A stretch of 7,182 bases of DNA from the NCBI GenBank assembly GCA_002341815.1, contig DDOT01000053.1, forward strand, positions 1-7,182, read 5' to 3'. The position numbers and the translations under genes were made by a program. Shown here piece by piece: positions 1 through 7,182 of this stretch. Position 1 is the first letter of the stretch, and every line of letters starts with the position of its first letter. Below the pieces are notes generated by a model. The model was not told the origin of the DNA. It saw only the letters and a list, made by a program, of their open reading frames with translations, and did not search any database. The stretch comes from Thiobacillus sp. UBA2487. GTDB taxonomy: Bacteria > Pseudomonadota > Gammaproteobacteria > Burkholderiales > Sulfuriferulaceae.

Positions 1-6
1 AAATCC

Positions 7-55
7 TGCGTGATCATCACGCAACTTCATGAAAAGATCGGGATAAATCATGAAG
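7..55 (-). terminator. Tandem inverted repeats at the 3' end of metR, possible terminator
   Basis: Two inverted repeats lie at and just beyond the metR stop. The first has 8-base arms CTTCATGA (25-32) and TCATGAAG (48-55) around a 15-base loop, and its outer arm overlaps the stop codon. The second is a perfect 7-base-arm hairpin, TGCGTGA (7-13) and TCACGCA (17-23), with a 3-base loop. Read on the minus strand, the second hairpin is followed by GGATTT and then the window ends, so I cannot see whether a full T run follows. It may be a weak intrinsic terminator for metR, or only a 3'-end stabilising structure. Confidence 0.35.
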
Positions 56-971
56 ATTCCGGCACCGACTCAATACCCGGCAAACTCATGAACGCTTGTT
101 CACGCAAGGTCGTAACAAAATCGCGTACATAACCACGTGTGGCGTCTTCACTGCGTACGGCAGCAAACAAATCGCTCCATAAACCATGGGCGGTCACCGG
201 ACGCGCCACTACATATCCACGCTCCAAAAAAGGCGCCACCGCCCATGCCGGCAACGCAGCCAACCCTTTGCGACTGGCCACCAATTGCACAATGGCAATG
301 GTTAATTCCACTTGTCGACGCTCAGGATGAATACCGGCCGGTTTTAATACACGTCGTACCAAATCCAGCAAACGATCCGGCGCTGGATAGGTAATCAAGG
401 TTTCTTGGGCAAAGTCTTGGGCCTCTAGCCGCGATTTTGCAGCCAATGGGTGTGAACTAGCCATTAATGCCAACATTTCGTAGCGGAACAATGGCTCATA
501 ACTTACCTCGCGGGCACGCCCTGGCTCAGACACGATCACCAGATCCGCCCGATCATCAGCCAACAAACTCACAGGATCCGCATGAAACCCCCCCACCAAA
601 TCCATTTCGACTTCAGGCCAGTGGCTGCGGTAAGCGTCCATGGCCGGCATCAGCCAGTCATAACACGTGTGGCATTCAACCGCGATACGCAAACGGCCCG
701 GTTGCCGTCGTTCGCTCATGCGCTGCAAATCACGTTCGCAGGCTTCCATACGCGGGGCGACTTCGCGCGCCAATTCCAGCAACCGTTCACCCGCCGGGGT
801 CAACCGCAAGGGTCGGGTGCGTTCATACAGCATGACGTTATAGTAGGTTTCCAATCCAACCATCTGATGCGACAATGCGGACTGGGTTAAATACAGTCGA
901 CTGGCCGCGCGCGTAATGCTCCCGGTTTCATGGATAGCCTCAATGGAACGCAAATGTTTAAGTGTCAGCAT
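48..971 (-). CDS. metR: MetR, LysR-type activator of methionine biosynthesis
   Basis: A 307-residue LysR-family transcriptional regulator, close in length to E. coli MetR (317). Residues about 4-62 form the winged helix-turn-helix, with the typical LysR signature SITRAASRLYLTQSALSHQ. The effector-binding domain follows from about residue 90 and carries segments that I recall from MetR: RIAVECHTCYDWLMPAMD, WPEVEMDLVGG, and the KGLAALPAWAV stretch. In enterobacteria MetR binds homocysteine and activates metE and other met genes. Here metR is divergent from metE, the classical arrangement, and a perfect MetR box lies in the gap. The ATG is preceded on the minus strand by AAGG with 7 bases of spacing, which supports this start. 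The protein ends about ten residues earlier than the E. coli one, a region of low conservation. MetR is favoured over another LysR regulator because sequence, neighbour and binding site all agree. Confidence 0.93.
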   Translation of the reverse strand: MLTLKHLRSIEAIHETGSITRAASRLYLTQSALSHQMVGLETYYNVMLYERTRPLRLTPAGERLLELAREVAPRMEACERDLQRMSERRQPGRLRIAVECHTCYDWLMPAMDAYRSHWPEVEMDLVGGFHADPVSLLADDRADLVIVSEPGRAREVSYEPLFRYEMLALMASSHPLAAKSRLEAQDFAQETLITYPAPDRLLDLVRRVLKPAGIHPERRQVELTIAIVQLVASRKGLAALPAWAVAPFLERGYVVARPVTAHGLWSDLFAAVRSEDATRGYVRDFVTTLREQAFMSLPGIESVPESS

Positions 972-987
972 ATTCCGCCCTTATTCA

Positions 988-1000
988 TGAATTTATTTCA
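988..1000. promoter_or_regulatory. MetR-binding box
   Basis: The sequence TGAATTTATTTCA matches the MetR consensus TGAA-N5-TTCA exactly and has the LysR-type T-N11-A form. It sits 17 bases from the metR start and 112 bases from the metE start. From here MetR could both repress its own gene and activate metE, as described for enterobacterial MetR. The match is read directly from the sequence; occupancy is inferred. Confidence 0.75.
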
Positions 1001-1029
1001 TGATAATCATCAAAACAATTCGTTTGCAT

Positions 1030-1035
1030 CATAAT
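1030..1035 (+). promoter_or_regulatory. Candidate -10 element of the metE promoter
   Basis: CATAAT matches the sigma-70 -10 consensus at 5 of 6 positions. Seventeen bases upstream, TCATCA matches the -35 consensus at only 3 of 6, which would fit a promoter that needs MetR. The distance to the MetR box suits activation, but other AT-rich hexamers nearby could serve instead. Confidence 0.3.
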
Positions 1036-1055
1036 CCAAATTATCCGATCATAGC

Positions 1056-1068
1056 TGCCAAATTGGCA
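1056..1068. repeat. 13-base palindrome in the metE leader
   Basis: TGCCAAATTGGCA is a perfect palindrome around its central base and has LysR-type T-N11-A spacing. It lies downstream of the candidate metE -10 and 43 bases before the metE start. The single-base centre argues against an RNA hairpin and for a DNA operator, if it is functional. No regulator can be assigned. Confidence 0.4.
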
Positions 1069-1111
1069 ATTACCTGTGACACCACTTCATCACCCAACCA
1101 TGGAGCACTGC

Positions 1112-3412
1112 ATGACCACTATTCATACCCTTGGTTTTCCTCGCATTGGCAAGCACCGCGAGCTAAAGTTTGCGCTGGAAAAATTTTGGCACGGCGAGAT
1201 CGATGCCGCCACTCTGGAAAAAACCGCCAGCGATTTGCGTGCATTGCACTGGCAAATCCAGCGCGATGCCGGATTGGATTTCGTTACTGTCGGTGATTTC
1301 GCATTTTATGACCAGACGCTCAACCATATCCAGTTGCTGGGTTGCGAACCTGCCCGCTTCGGTTTCGATGCCAACACCAATGAATTGGACCGTCATTTCA
1401 CCATGGCTCGCGGCATTGCCAGCGAAGCCACCACCACGTGCTGCGGTGGTCATGCCCACGGTAGCGCTGCACTGGAAATGACCAAGTGGTTCGACACCAA
1501 CTATCATTATCTGGTACCAGAATTCACTGCCAGCACAAATTTCAGCCTGTCATCTGACCGCTTGTTCAATCAAGTTCAAGAAGCCCAAGCGTTGGGACAC
1601 ACGGTTAAAGCCGCTCTGATTGGGCCATTGACCTTTCTGTATTTGGGCAAAGAAAAAATCGAAGGCTTTAACCGCCTGTCCCTGCTGGACAAGTTGTTGC
1701 CGGTATATGCCGACGTATTGGCTCGCCTGAAGGCGTTGAATGTAGAATGGGTACAAATTGATGAGCCCATTCTGGCATTGGATCTGCCAGCCGAATGGAA
1801 AGCAGCTTTTACCCCTGCTTACAACAAATTGTCAGCATCGGGCACCAAACTGATGTTGGCTACTTATTTTGGTGCACTGCTCGACAATCAGGAACTGGCT
1901 CTCTCTCTGCCCACCGCAGGTCTGCACATTGACGGCGTGCGCGCACCTGAGCAAGTGGCTGGCGTAATTAACGCATTACCTGCTGACAAGATTCTCTCCT
2001 TGGGCCTGATTGATGGTCGCAATATCTGGCGCGCCAATCTGGACACCGTACTGGCAACTGCCAATGAAGCGCGTGCCAAACTGGCTGATCGGGTATGGCT
2101 GGCACCGTCCTGCTCACTGCAGCATGTGCCGGTAGATCTGTCTACCGAAACCAAGATGGATGCAGAATTGCGCTCATGGTTGGCGTATGCCGTGCAAAAA
2201 CTCAACGAACTGGGTGCTGTTAAAACAGCGCTGGACCATGGCGTTGCCGCAGCACAAGCCGCATTTGACGAATCACGTGCTGCAGCGTCTTCGCGTGCAT
2301 CCAGCCCGCGCGTGCACAACCCGGCTGTCAAACAACGCCTGGCCGATCTGCCTGCAGATGCCGACCAACGCGCGTCCGAATTCAAAACCCGGCAATCCAT
2401 CCAGCGCAATCGTTTCAATCTCCCCGCATTCCCGACGACCACCATCGGGTCATTCCCGCAGACCAAAGAAATTCGCGCCGCCCGCGCTGCGTTCAAGCGT
2501 GGAGAATTGTCGGCTGACGACTATGTGGCTGCCATGAAACGAGAAATCGCCCACGCAGTACAAAAGCAAGTTGACCTGGGCATTGACGTCCTTGTACACG
2601 GTGAAGCCGAACGTAACGACATGGTGGAATACTTTGGCGAACAGTTAGATGGCTTCGCGTTCAGCCAAAACGGTTGGGTACAAAGCTACGGTTCACGCTG
2701 TGTCAAACCGCCCATCATTTTTGGTGACGTTTCCCGCCCACACCCCATGACCGTTGAATGGGCACAGTATGCGCAAAGCCTGACCAGTTTGCCGATGAAA
2801 GGCATGCTGACCGGTCCGGTGACGATTCTGCAATGGTCCTTCGTGCGTAACGACCAACCCCGCAGTGAAACCTGCTTGCAAATCGCGCTGGCCATTCGTG
2901 ACGAAGTCGTGGATCTGGAAAAAGCCGGCATTGGCATCATCCAGATTGACGAACCGGCTATCCGTGAAGGCTTGCCACTGCGCAGGGGCGATTGGGATGC
3001 CTATCTTGATTGGGCGGGCCGCGCTTTCCGTATTTCAGCCTCTGGTGTGGAAGACCAAACGCAAATTCACACCCACATGTGCTATTCCGAATTCAATGAT
3101 ATTTTGCCAGCCATCGCAGCACTGGATGCTGACGCCATTACCATTGAAACCTCGCGTTCAGACATGGAACTGCTGACGGCGTTTGGCAACTTCAATTATC
3201 CCAATGAAATCGGACCCGGCGTATACGACATCCACAGTCCGAATGTGCCAACCGTCGACGAAATGGTGCGTCTGCTCAAGAAAGCAGCGGAAGTGATTCC
3301 TGCCGAAAACCTCTGGGTCAATCCAGACTGTGGCCTGAAAACCCGTGGCTGGACAGAAACAGAAGCAGCACTGGCCAACATGGTGGCTGCCGCTAAAGTC
3401 CTGCGCGGTTAA
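1112..3412 (+). CDS. metE: MetE, cobalamin-independent methionine synthase
   Basis: A 766-residue cytoplasmic enzyme that transfers the methyl group of 5-methyltetrahydropteroyl-polyglutamate to homocysteine to make methionine without vitamin B12. It has the duplicated two-barrel MetE layout: an N-terminal domain opening with [18 protein letters not shown], then a C-terminal catalytic domain starting near [17 protein letters not shown]. The four zinc ligands align with E. coli H641, C643, E665 and C726 as H655, C657 (in HTHMCYSEF), E679 (in ITIETSRSD) and C740 (in [11 protein letters not shown]). The substrate-binding [17 protein letters not shown] and IQIDEPA motifs are intact. I chose the ATG at 1112 because GGAG lies 6 bases upstream and the protein then begins like other MetE; an in-frame ATG at 1076 would add 12 residues without homology. 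It is longer than the E. coli enzyme (753), mainly through a Cys/His-containing insertion near residues 102-120. It is divergent from metR and ends at an intrinsic terminator. Confidence 0.97.
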   Translation: MTTIHTLGFPRIGKHRELKFALEKFWHGEIDAATLEKTASDLRALHWQIQRDAGLDFVTVGDFAFYDQTLNHIQLLGCEPARFGFDANTNELDRHFTMARGIASEATTTCCGGHAHGSAALEMTKWFDTNYHYLVPEFTASTNFSLSSDRLFNQVQEAQALGHTVKAALIGPLTFLYLGKEKIEGFNRLSLLDKLLPVYADVLARLKALNVEWVQIDEPILALDLPAEWKAAFTPAYNKLSASGTKLMLATYFGALLDNQELALSLPTAGLHIDGVRAPEQVAGVINALPADKILSLGLIDGRNIWRANLDTVLATANEARAKLADRVWLAPSCSLQHVPVDLSTETKMDAELRSWLAYAVQKLNELGAVKTALDHGVAAAQAAFDESRAAASSRASSPRVHNPAVKQRLADLPADADQRASEFKTRQSIQRNRFNLPAFPTTTIGSFPQTKEIRAARAAFKRGELSADDYVAAMKREIAHAVQKQVDLGIDVLVHGEAERNDMVEYFGEQLDGFAFSQNGWVQSYGSRCVKPPIIFGDVSRPHPMTVEWAQYAQSLTSLPMKGMLTGPVTILQWSFVRNDQPRSETCLQIALAIRDEVVDLEKAGIGIIQIDEPAIREGLPLRRGDWDAYLDWAGRAFRISASGVEDQTQIHTHMCYSEFNDILPAIAALDADAITIETSRSDMELLTAFGNFNYPNEIGPGVYDIHSPNVPTVDEMVRLLKKAAEVIPAENLWVNPDCGLKTRGWTETEAALANMVAAAKVLRG

Positions 3413-3427
3413 ACCAGTGCCCACATC

Positions 3428-3462
3428 AACCGGAGGCGCCTGCCGGCGCTTCCGGTTTTTTT
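3428..3462 (+). terminator. Intrinsic terminator of metE
   Basis: A 13-base-pair stem pairs AACCGGAGGCGCC (3428-3440) with GGCGCTTCCGGTT (3445-3457), with one G-U pair and a TGCC loop, and runs into seven T residues (3456-3462). It begins 15 bases after the metE stop. On the minus strand the hairpin is not followed by T residues, so it should stop only plus-strand transcription efficiently. Confidence 0.93.
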
Positions 3463-3664
3463 ATGCACTTCGGTAACGCATAATGAATAGCCGTTACAGC
3501 ATCACCGGACCGCATGGCAACACTGACAAAGCGGTTGCCCTATCGCCGCACTCACTTCTCAACGCTGCTTGGCATTGCAACCTCGACACAACCTTCATCG
3601 TTCGACTCGCGGACTATCACGATGGTATGCTTTGCCCCTCGTGGAGACGTTAATCAGCACATCC
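3463..3664. other. Intergenic stretch without a convincing gene
   Basis: About 200 bases between the metE terminator and the small minus-strand ORF. It holds a plus-strand open frame starting at 3514 and running to 3729, with no clear ribosome binding site and no recognisable protein features. A short minus-strand frame encodes about 34 residues, also without a binding site. A 6-base inverted repeat, GTAACG (3473-3478) and CGTTAC (3492-3497), is the only symmetric element noticed. I saw no tRNA, riboswitch or insertion-sequence end. Confidence 0.5.
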
Positions 3665-3793
3665 TTATGCCAGTTCCAATAACACTGCCAGAAACTCAAG
3701 CGCACTATCTGTCACAACAGACAGCGTAAACAGCCAGTTAAAAAAAACAGTGCCCATCAACATACCCAGCATTGTCAACCAGAACATTTTCAT
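3665..3793 (-). CDS. Predicted 42-residue single-span membrane protein
   Basis: I do not recognise this protein. The frame begins MKMFWLTMLGMLMGTVFF and ends in LLELA. Residues about 4-27 are almost wholly hydrophobic and would make one membrane helix. Lys2 lies before it; Asp29, Glu33 and Glu40 follow, which by the positive-inside rule suggests N-terminus in and C-terminus out. The main support is its start: GGGGAG (3801-3806) sits 7 bases before the ATG, one of the best ribosome binding sites in the window. It lies 72 bases downstream of the dapB stop on the same strand, with no terminator seen between, so it may be co-transcribed with bamE and dapB. A TTGATA hexamer (3857-3862) could be a -35 of its own promoter, but no good -10 is correctly spaced. 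It is short enough to be missed by usual length cut-offs. Chance origin cannot be excluded. Confidence 0.55.
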   Translation of the reverse strand: MKMFWLTMLGMLMGTVFFNWLFTLSVVTDSALEFLAVLLELA

Positions 3794-3865
3794 GATATCG
3801 CTCCCCGATCATTCAAAAACACCCATCGGAATAAAAGCAAACATCATGCCAGACTATATCAATTG

Positions 3866-4651
3866 CTAGTCAGACAATCCCAGCACGTCTTGCATATCAT
3901 AAAACCCGGCACCAGCCTGTTGCAAAAACCGTGCGGCCCGCACCGCACCTTGTGCAAACGTCAAACGACTGGAAGCCTTGTGGGTGATTTCTATCCGTTC
4001 GCCAATACCGGCAAACAACACGGTATGATCCCCCACCACATCGCCACCCCGCACCGTCGCAAAGCCTATCGTAGTAGGATCTCGCTCACCGGTTACCCCT
4101 TCACGACCATACACCGCGCAGTCTTGCAGGTCTCTGCCCAGCGCAGCAGCCAGCACCTCACCCATACGCAATGCGGTACCGGAAGGCGCATCCACCTTGT
4201 GACGGTGATGCGCTTCGATAATTTCAATGTCATAGCCTTCGTTCAACACCGTAGCCGCTACGTTCAACAAGCGATAAACCAGATTGACGCCGACACTCAT
4301 GTTAGGTGCCCACACCACACCGATTGCACCACCTGCGCGCGCAATGCGTTGTTTTTGTGCATCATCAAACCCGGTTGTACCAATCACCAGATTCACCCCC
4401 AACCGTTCACAAACCGCCAAGTGCTCAAGCGTGGCTTCAGGGCGGGTAAAATCAATCAGTACGTCTGCACCGGCCAACGTTGCTGCCATATCGCTACTGG
4501 CCAACACTCCCGGGACAACCATCTGCCCCTCCCACGGACTGCCCTGCCGTACCAGTGCGCCATGCAGCATACAATCGGACGCCAGCCCAACCGCTTCAAG
4601 CAACGCCTTACCCATGCGCCCATTCACACCTGCAATCACGACTTTCAGCAT
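3866..4651 (-). CDS. dapB: DapB, 4-hydroxy-tetrahydrodipicolinate reductase
   Basis: A 261-residue cytoplasmic enzyme (E. coli 273) that reduces the DapA product to tetrahydrodipicolinate with NAD(P)H, in the diaminopimelate route to lysine and peptidoglycan. The N-terminal Rossmann fold shows the dinucleotide motif [10 protein letters not shown] at residues 5-14, then [12 protein letters not shown] (67-78) and the GTTG loop (91-94). The family signature [16 protein letters not shown] spans residues 146-161; H148 and K152 correspond to the catalytic His159 and Lys163 of the E. coli enzyme. The C-terminal THKASSR segment (223-229) is also present. The ATG lies only three bases after the bamE stop, and AAGGGG at the end of bamE gives the ribosome binding site, so the two are almost certainly translated from one message. 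Confidence 0.97.
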   Translation of the reverse strand: MLKVVIAGVNGRMGKALLEAVGLASDCMLHGALVRQGSPWEGQMVVPGVLASSDMAATLAGADVLIDFTRPEATLEHLAVCERLGVNLVIGTTGFDDAQKQRIARAGGAIGVVWAPNMSVGVNLVYRLLNVAATVLNEGYDIEIIEAHHRHKVDAPSGTALRMGEVLAAALGRDLQDCAVYGREGVTGERDPTTIGFATVRGGDVVGDHTVLFAGIGERIEITHKASSRLTFAQGAVRAARFLQQAGAGFYDMQDVLGLSD

Positions 4652-4654
4652 GCC

Positions 4655-5041
4655 TTACCCCTTGGTCGTCAGGCTGGCAGAAGGTGGGTGATCCATGCTG
4701 CGATCGATTTGACTCAGACTGTCGCCATCAAAACGCAACACCACATGCCGCGATTCGACCAATTTGCCATCATGCTGAAAGGTATAGATGTAATCCCAGC
4801 GATTCTTGTGGAACATATCATCCACCAGCGGAGTCCCCATGATGAACTGAACCTGTTCATGGGTCATGCCGATTTTCAATTTATCCAGCATGGCATCATC
4901 AAAGTAATTACCCTGACGAATGTCCATTTTATAAGGCGAAAGGAAGCTGAGATGCGACAGTGCGTGCACCCCGGGCAACTCGGAACATCCGGCAAGCGTT
5001 ACCGATAGTGCCAGAACAGAAAAAATCGAAGACAAGCGCAT
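4655..5041 (-). CDS. bamE: BamE (SmpA), outer-membrane assembly lipoprotein
   Basis: A 128-residue lipoprotein of the BAM complex, which inserts beta-barrel proteins into the outer membrane. The signal peptide begins MRLSSIFSVLALSVTLAGC, with lipobox LAGC and lipidated Cys19; Ser at the next position fits outer-membrane sorting. The mature domain has the BamE pattern: an IRQGNYFDDAMLDKLKIGMT stretch, then QVQFIMGTPLVDDMFHKNRW and DYIYTF. I chose the ATG at 5041 because it gives a typical lipoprotein signal. A TTG five codons upstream (5056) is in frame and would add MQILS. Neither start has a clear Shine-Dalgarno sequence. It precedes dapB by three bases and is divergent from fur. Confidence 0.93.
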   Translation of the reverse strand: MRLSSIFSVLALSVTLAGCSELPGVHALSHLSFLSPYKMDIRQGNYFDDAMLDKLKIGMTHEQVQFIMGTPLVDDMFHKNRWDYIYTFQHDGKLVESRHVVLRFDGDSLSQIDRSMDHPPSASLTTKG

Positions 5042-5050
5042 GGAAAGTAT

Positions 5051-5078
5051 TTGCAAAGAAGGCTAAAGCCACTATGAT
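5051..5078 (+). promoter_or_regulatory. Predicted sigma-70 promoter of fur
   Basis: TTGCAA (5051-5056, 4 of 6 to the -35 consensus) and TATGAT (5073-5078, 5 of 6 to the -10) are separated by 16 bases, placing the transcript start near 5085, about 25 bases before the fur ATG. The -35 lies directly against the bamE start region. The -10 is inside the palindrome CTATGATAG, so the opposite strand reads TATCAT over the same bases and could act as the bamE -10, though without a good -35. An inverted repeat AGGCTA (5060-5065) and TAGCCT (5078-5083) brackets it. No Fur box was recognised here. Confidence 0.5.
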
Positions 5079-5109
5079 AGCCTAAATTTTACAGGGAAAC
5101 ACGCCCGCC

Positions 5110-5544
5110 ATGACTTCACCGGCCAACCTGAAAAACATCGGGCTCAAGGCAACCTTGCCTCGACTCAAAGTTCTCGAATTGTTTGAGCACAACCAAAAAC
5201 AACACCTGACTGCCGACGATGTTTACCGAATGCTGATTAATGAGCAAATTGACATCGGTTTAGCGACTGTTTACCGCGTTTTAACCCAGTTTGAACAAGC
5301 CGGTTTGCTCATTCGCCACCACTTCGACAGCGAAAAAGCAGTGTATGAGCTTAATGTCGGCCAACATCACGACCATCTGGTTTGTTTGCAATGTGGACAC
5401 GTAGAGGAATTTTATGATGCTGAAATCGAGCGCAGGCAAGAGGTGATTGCTGCTGAGCGCGGCTTCAGCATCCATGATCATTCTCTGCACATTTATGTCG
5501 ATTGCCTGCGCAACGATTGCCCGAACAAGATAATCCACAAATGA
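5110..5544 (+). CDS. fur: Fur, ferric uptake regulator
   Basis: A 144-residue metal-dependent repressor that binds DNA as an Fe(II)-loaded dimer and controls iron uptake and homeostasis. Length and order of elements match proteobacterial Fur: the N-terminal helix GLKATLPRLKVLELF, the winged-helix DNA-recognition stretch IGLATVYRVLTQFEQAGLL (residues 49-67), and the regulatory metal site near HHDH (86-89). The structural zinc motif CLQC is at 92-95, and the tail has a second Cys pair (C132 and C137). H32, E79, D88, H89 and H124 are at places typical of metal ligands. The ATG at 5110 has an AGGG about 13 bases upstream, rather far, so initiation may be modest. The stop codon overlaps the yffB start (ATGA), making fur the first gene of a multi-gene unit. 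The HHDHLVCLQCGHVEEF pattern favours Fur over Zur or PerR. Confidence 0.96.
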   Translation: MTSPANLKNIGLKATLPRLKVLELFEHNQKQHLTADDVYRMLINEQIDIGLATVYRVLTQFEQAGLLIRHHFDSEKAVYELNVGQHHDHLVCLQCGHVEEFYDAEIERRQEVIAAERGFSIHDHSLHIYVDCLRNDCPNKIIHK

Positions 5545-5897
5545 CGGTACATGTCTATGGCATCACCCAATGCAGCACTGTCAAAAAAGCCCGCGCCTGG
5601 CTTGAGCAGCATGGTATTGTCTATCAATTCCATGATTTCAAAAAAGAGTTGCCTGACAGCGCCTTATTGCAACAGTGGATTGAAAGATTGGGCTGGGAAC
5701 GCCTGATCAATCGCCGTGGTACCACTTGGCGACAATTGCCCGCCGATATCCAAAACAGCATCACCACGCAGCAGGCCGCCTTAGCACTGATGCAACAAAA
5801 ACCCAGCGTGATTCGCCGTCCGGTCGCCCAGACCGAAACCACCTTGTTGGTTGGTTTTGACGCAGATGAATGGCACGCCGCATTATCCCATTTTTGA
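5541..5897 (+). CDS. yffB: YffB, ArsC/Spx-family thioredoxin-fold protein
   Basis: A 118-residue protein of the arsenate reductase-like (ArsC/Spx) family, of nearly the same length as E. coli YffB. The start MTVHVYGITQCSTVKKARAW has the family Cys at residue 11 in a C-x-T-x-K-K-A motif; RLGWERLINRRGTTWRQL and the PSVIRRPV segment near residue 90 are characteristic of YffB. The function of YffB is not settled: it has the fold of glutaredoxin-like arsenate reductases, but an arsenate-reducing role in this subgroup is unproven. Its ATG overlaps the fur stop as ATGA, so translational coupling is likely; no good independent Shine-Dalgarno is visible. In E. coli yffB also lies next to dapE, which supports the identification. 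An in-frame upstream start inside fur (5502) is less likely because the added residues do not resemble the family. Confidence 0.9.
   Translation: MTVHVYGITQCSTVKKARAWLEQHGIVYQFHDFKKELPDSALLQQWIERLGWERLINRRGTTWRQLPADIQNSITTQQAALALMQQKPSVIRRPVAQTETTLLVGFDADEWHAALSHF

Positions 5898-7182
<1,285 letters not shown>

Larger units (their letters stand above)
972..1111. promoter_or_regulatory. Divergent metR-metE control region
   Basis: These 140 bases separate the metR and metE start codons. They are AT-rich relative to the flanking genes and dense in symmetric elements: a MetR box (988-1000), an overlapping ATGATAATCAT palindrome (1000-1010), a repeated TTCATGA (984-990 and 997-1003, 13 bases apart), and a TGCCAAATTGGCA palindrome (1056-1068). 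A candidate metE -10 hexamer CATAAT lies at 1030-1035 with a poor -35 (TCATCA, 1007-1012), as is common at activator-dependent promoters. If it is used, the MetR box would be centred roughly 48 bases upstream of the transcript start. I saw no SAM or cobalamin riboswitch; the leader would be only about 70 bases. Confidence 0.7.

Noticed and set aside
1076..1111. Upstream ATG for metE adding 12 residues
   Set aside because: The extension does not resemble MetE N-termini, whereas the ATG at 1112 has GGAG at good spacing and gives the conserved [11 protein letters not shown] start.
972..1111. Riboswitch (SAM, SAH or cobalamin type) upstream of metE
   Set aside because: The region is too short after the candidate promoter and shows no conserved riboswitch core such as a B12 box; MetR control explains it better.
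3473..3497. GTAACG / CGTTAC inverted repeat after the metE terminator as a second terminator or attachment site
   Set aside because: The arms are only six bases, the loop is 13 bases and no T run follows; chance is a sufficient explanation.
3514..3729. Plus-strand open frame of 71 residues between metE and dapB
   Set aside because: It has no clear ribosome binding site, its composition resembles no recognisable family, and it lies antisense to the better-supported 42-residue frame. It also starts only about 50 bases after a strong terminator, with no promoter seen.
3863..5008. Plus-strand open frame of 381 residues antisense to dapB and bamE
   Set aside because: The opposite strand encodes two well-recognised proteins with intact motifs. 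The His/Thr/Gln/Arg-rich product is typical of an antisense shadow.

Overview
This looks like an ordinary chromosomal housekeeping segment of a Gram-negative bacterium, most likely a betaproteobacterium of the order Neisseriales. The lineage call rests on the bamE/fur divergent pair with dapB directly behind bamE, an order I recall from Neisseria, together with the protein sequences and a roughly balanced base composition (estimated by eye, not computed). No canonical Neisseria DNA uptake sequence (GCCGTCTGAA) was seen, which fits a member outside Neisseria sensu stricto, but this remains inference. There are no mobile elements, CRISPR arrays, rRNAs or tRNAs.

Layout. Positions 48-971 (minus) encode MetR, a LysR-type regulator, and 1112-3412 (plus) encode MetE, the cobalamin-independent methionine synthase. 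The two are divergent across a 140-base gap that holds a perfect MetR box (TGAA-N5-TTCA) and further palindromes. metE ends at a strong intrinsic terminator (3428-3462). A 250-base stretch without a convincing gene follows, then a very short, well-initiated minus-strand ORF (3665-3793) predicted to make a 42-residue membrane protein. Next are dapB (3866-4651, minus) and bamE (4655-5041, minus), which form a tight pair. Divergent from bamE is fur (5110-5544, plus), followed by yffB, dapE and the start of prmB, with ATGA stop/start overlaps at fur/yffB and dapE/prmB.

How the genes work together. The left part is a methionine module: MetR, with homocysteine as coinducer, activates metE. The right part has two divergent transcription units that share a 68-base promoter region and pair an envelope or regulatory gene (bamE; fur) with a diaminopimelate/lysine gene (dapB; dapE). 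DapB and DapE catalyse separate steps of the pathway that feeds both lysine and peptidoglycan. Linking Fur by stop/start overlap to YffB, DapE and PrmB is the most notable operon feature.

I did not find a new multi-gene system. The item most worth a second look is the small membrane ORF downstream of dapB, followed by a Cys/His-rich insertion in MetE and the dense palindromes in the metR-metE regulatory region.
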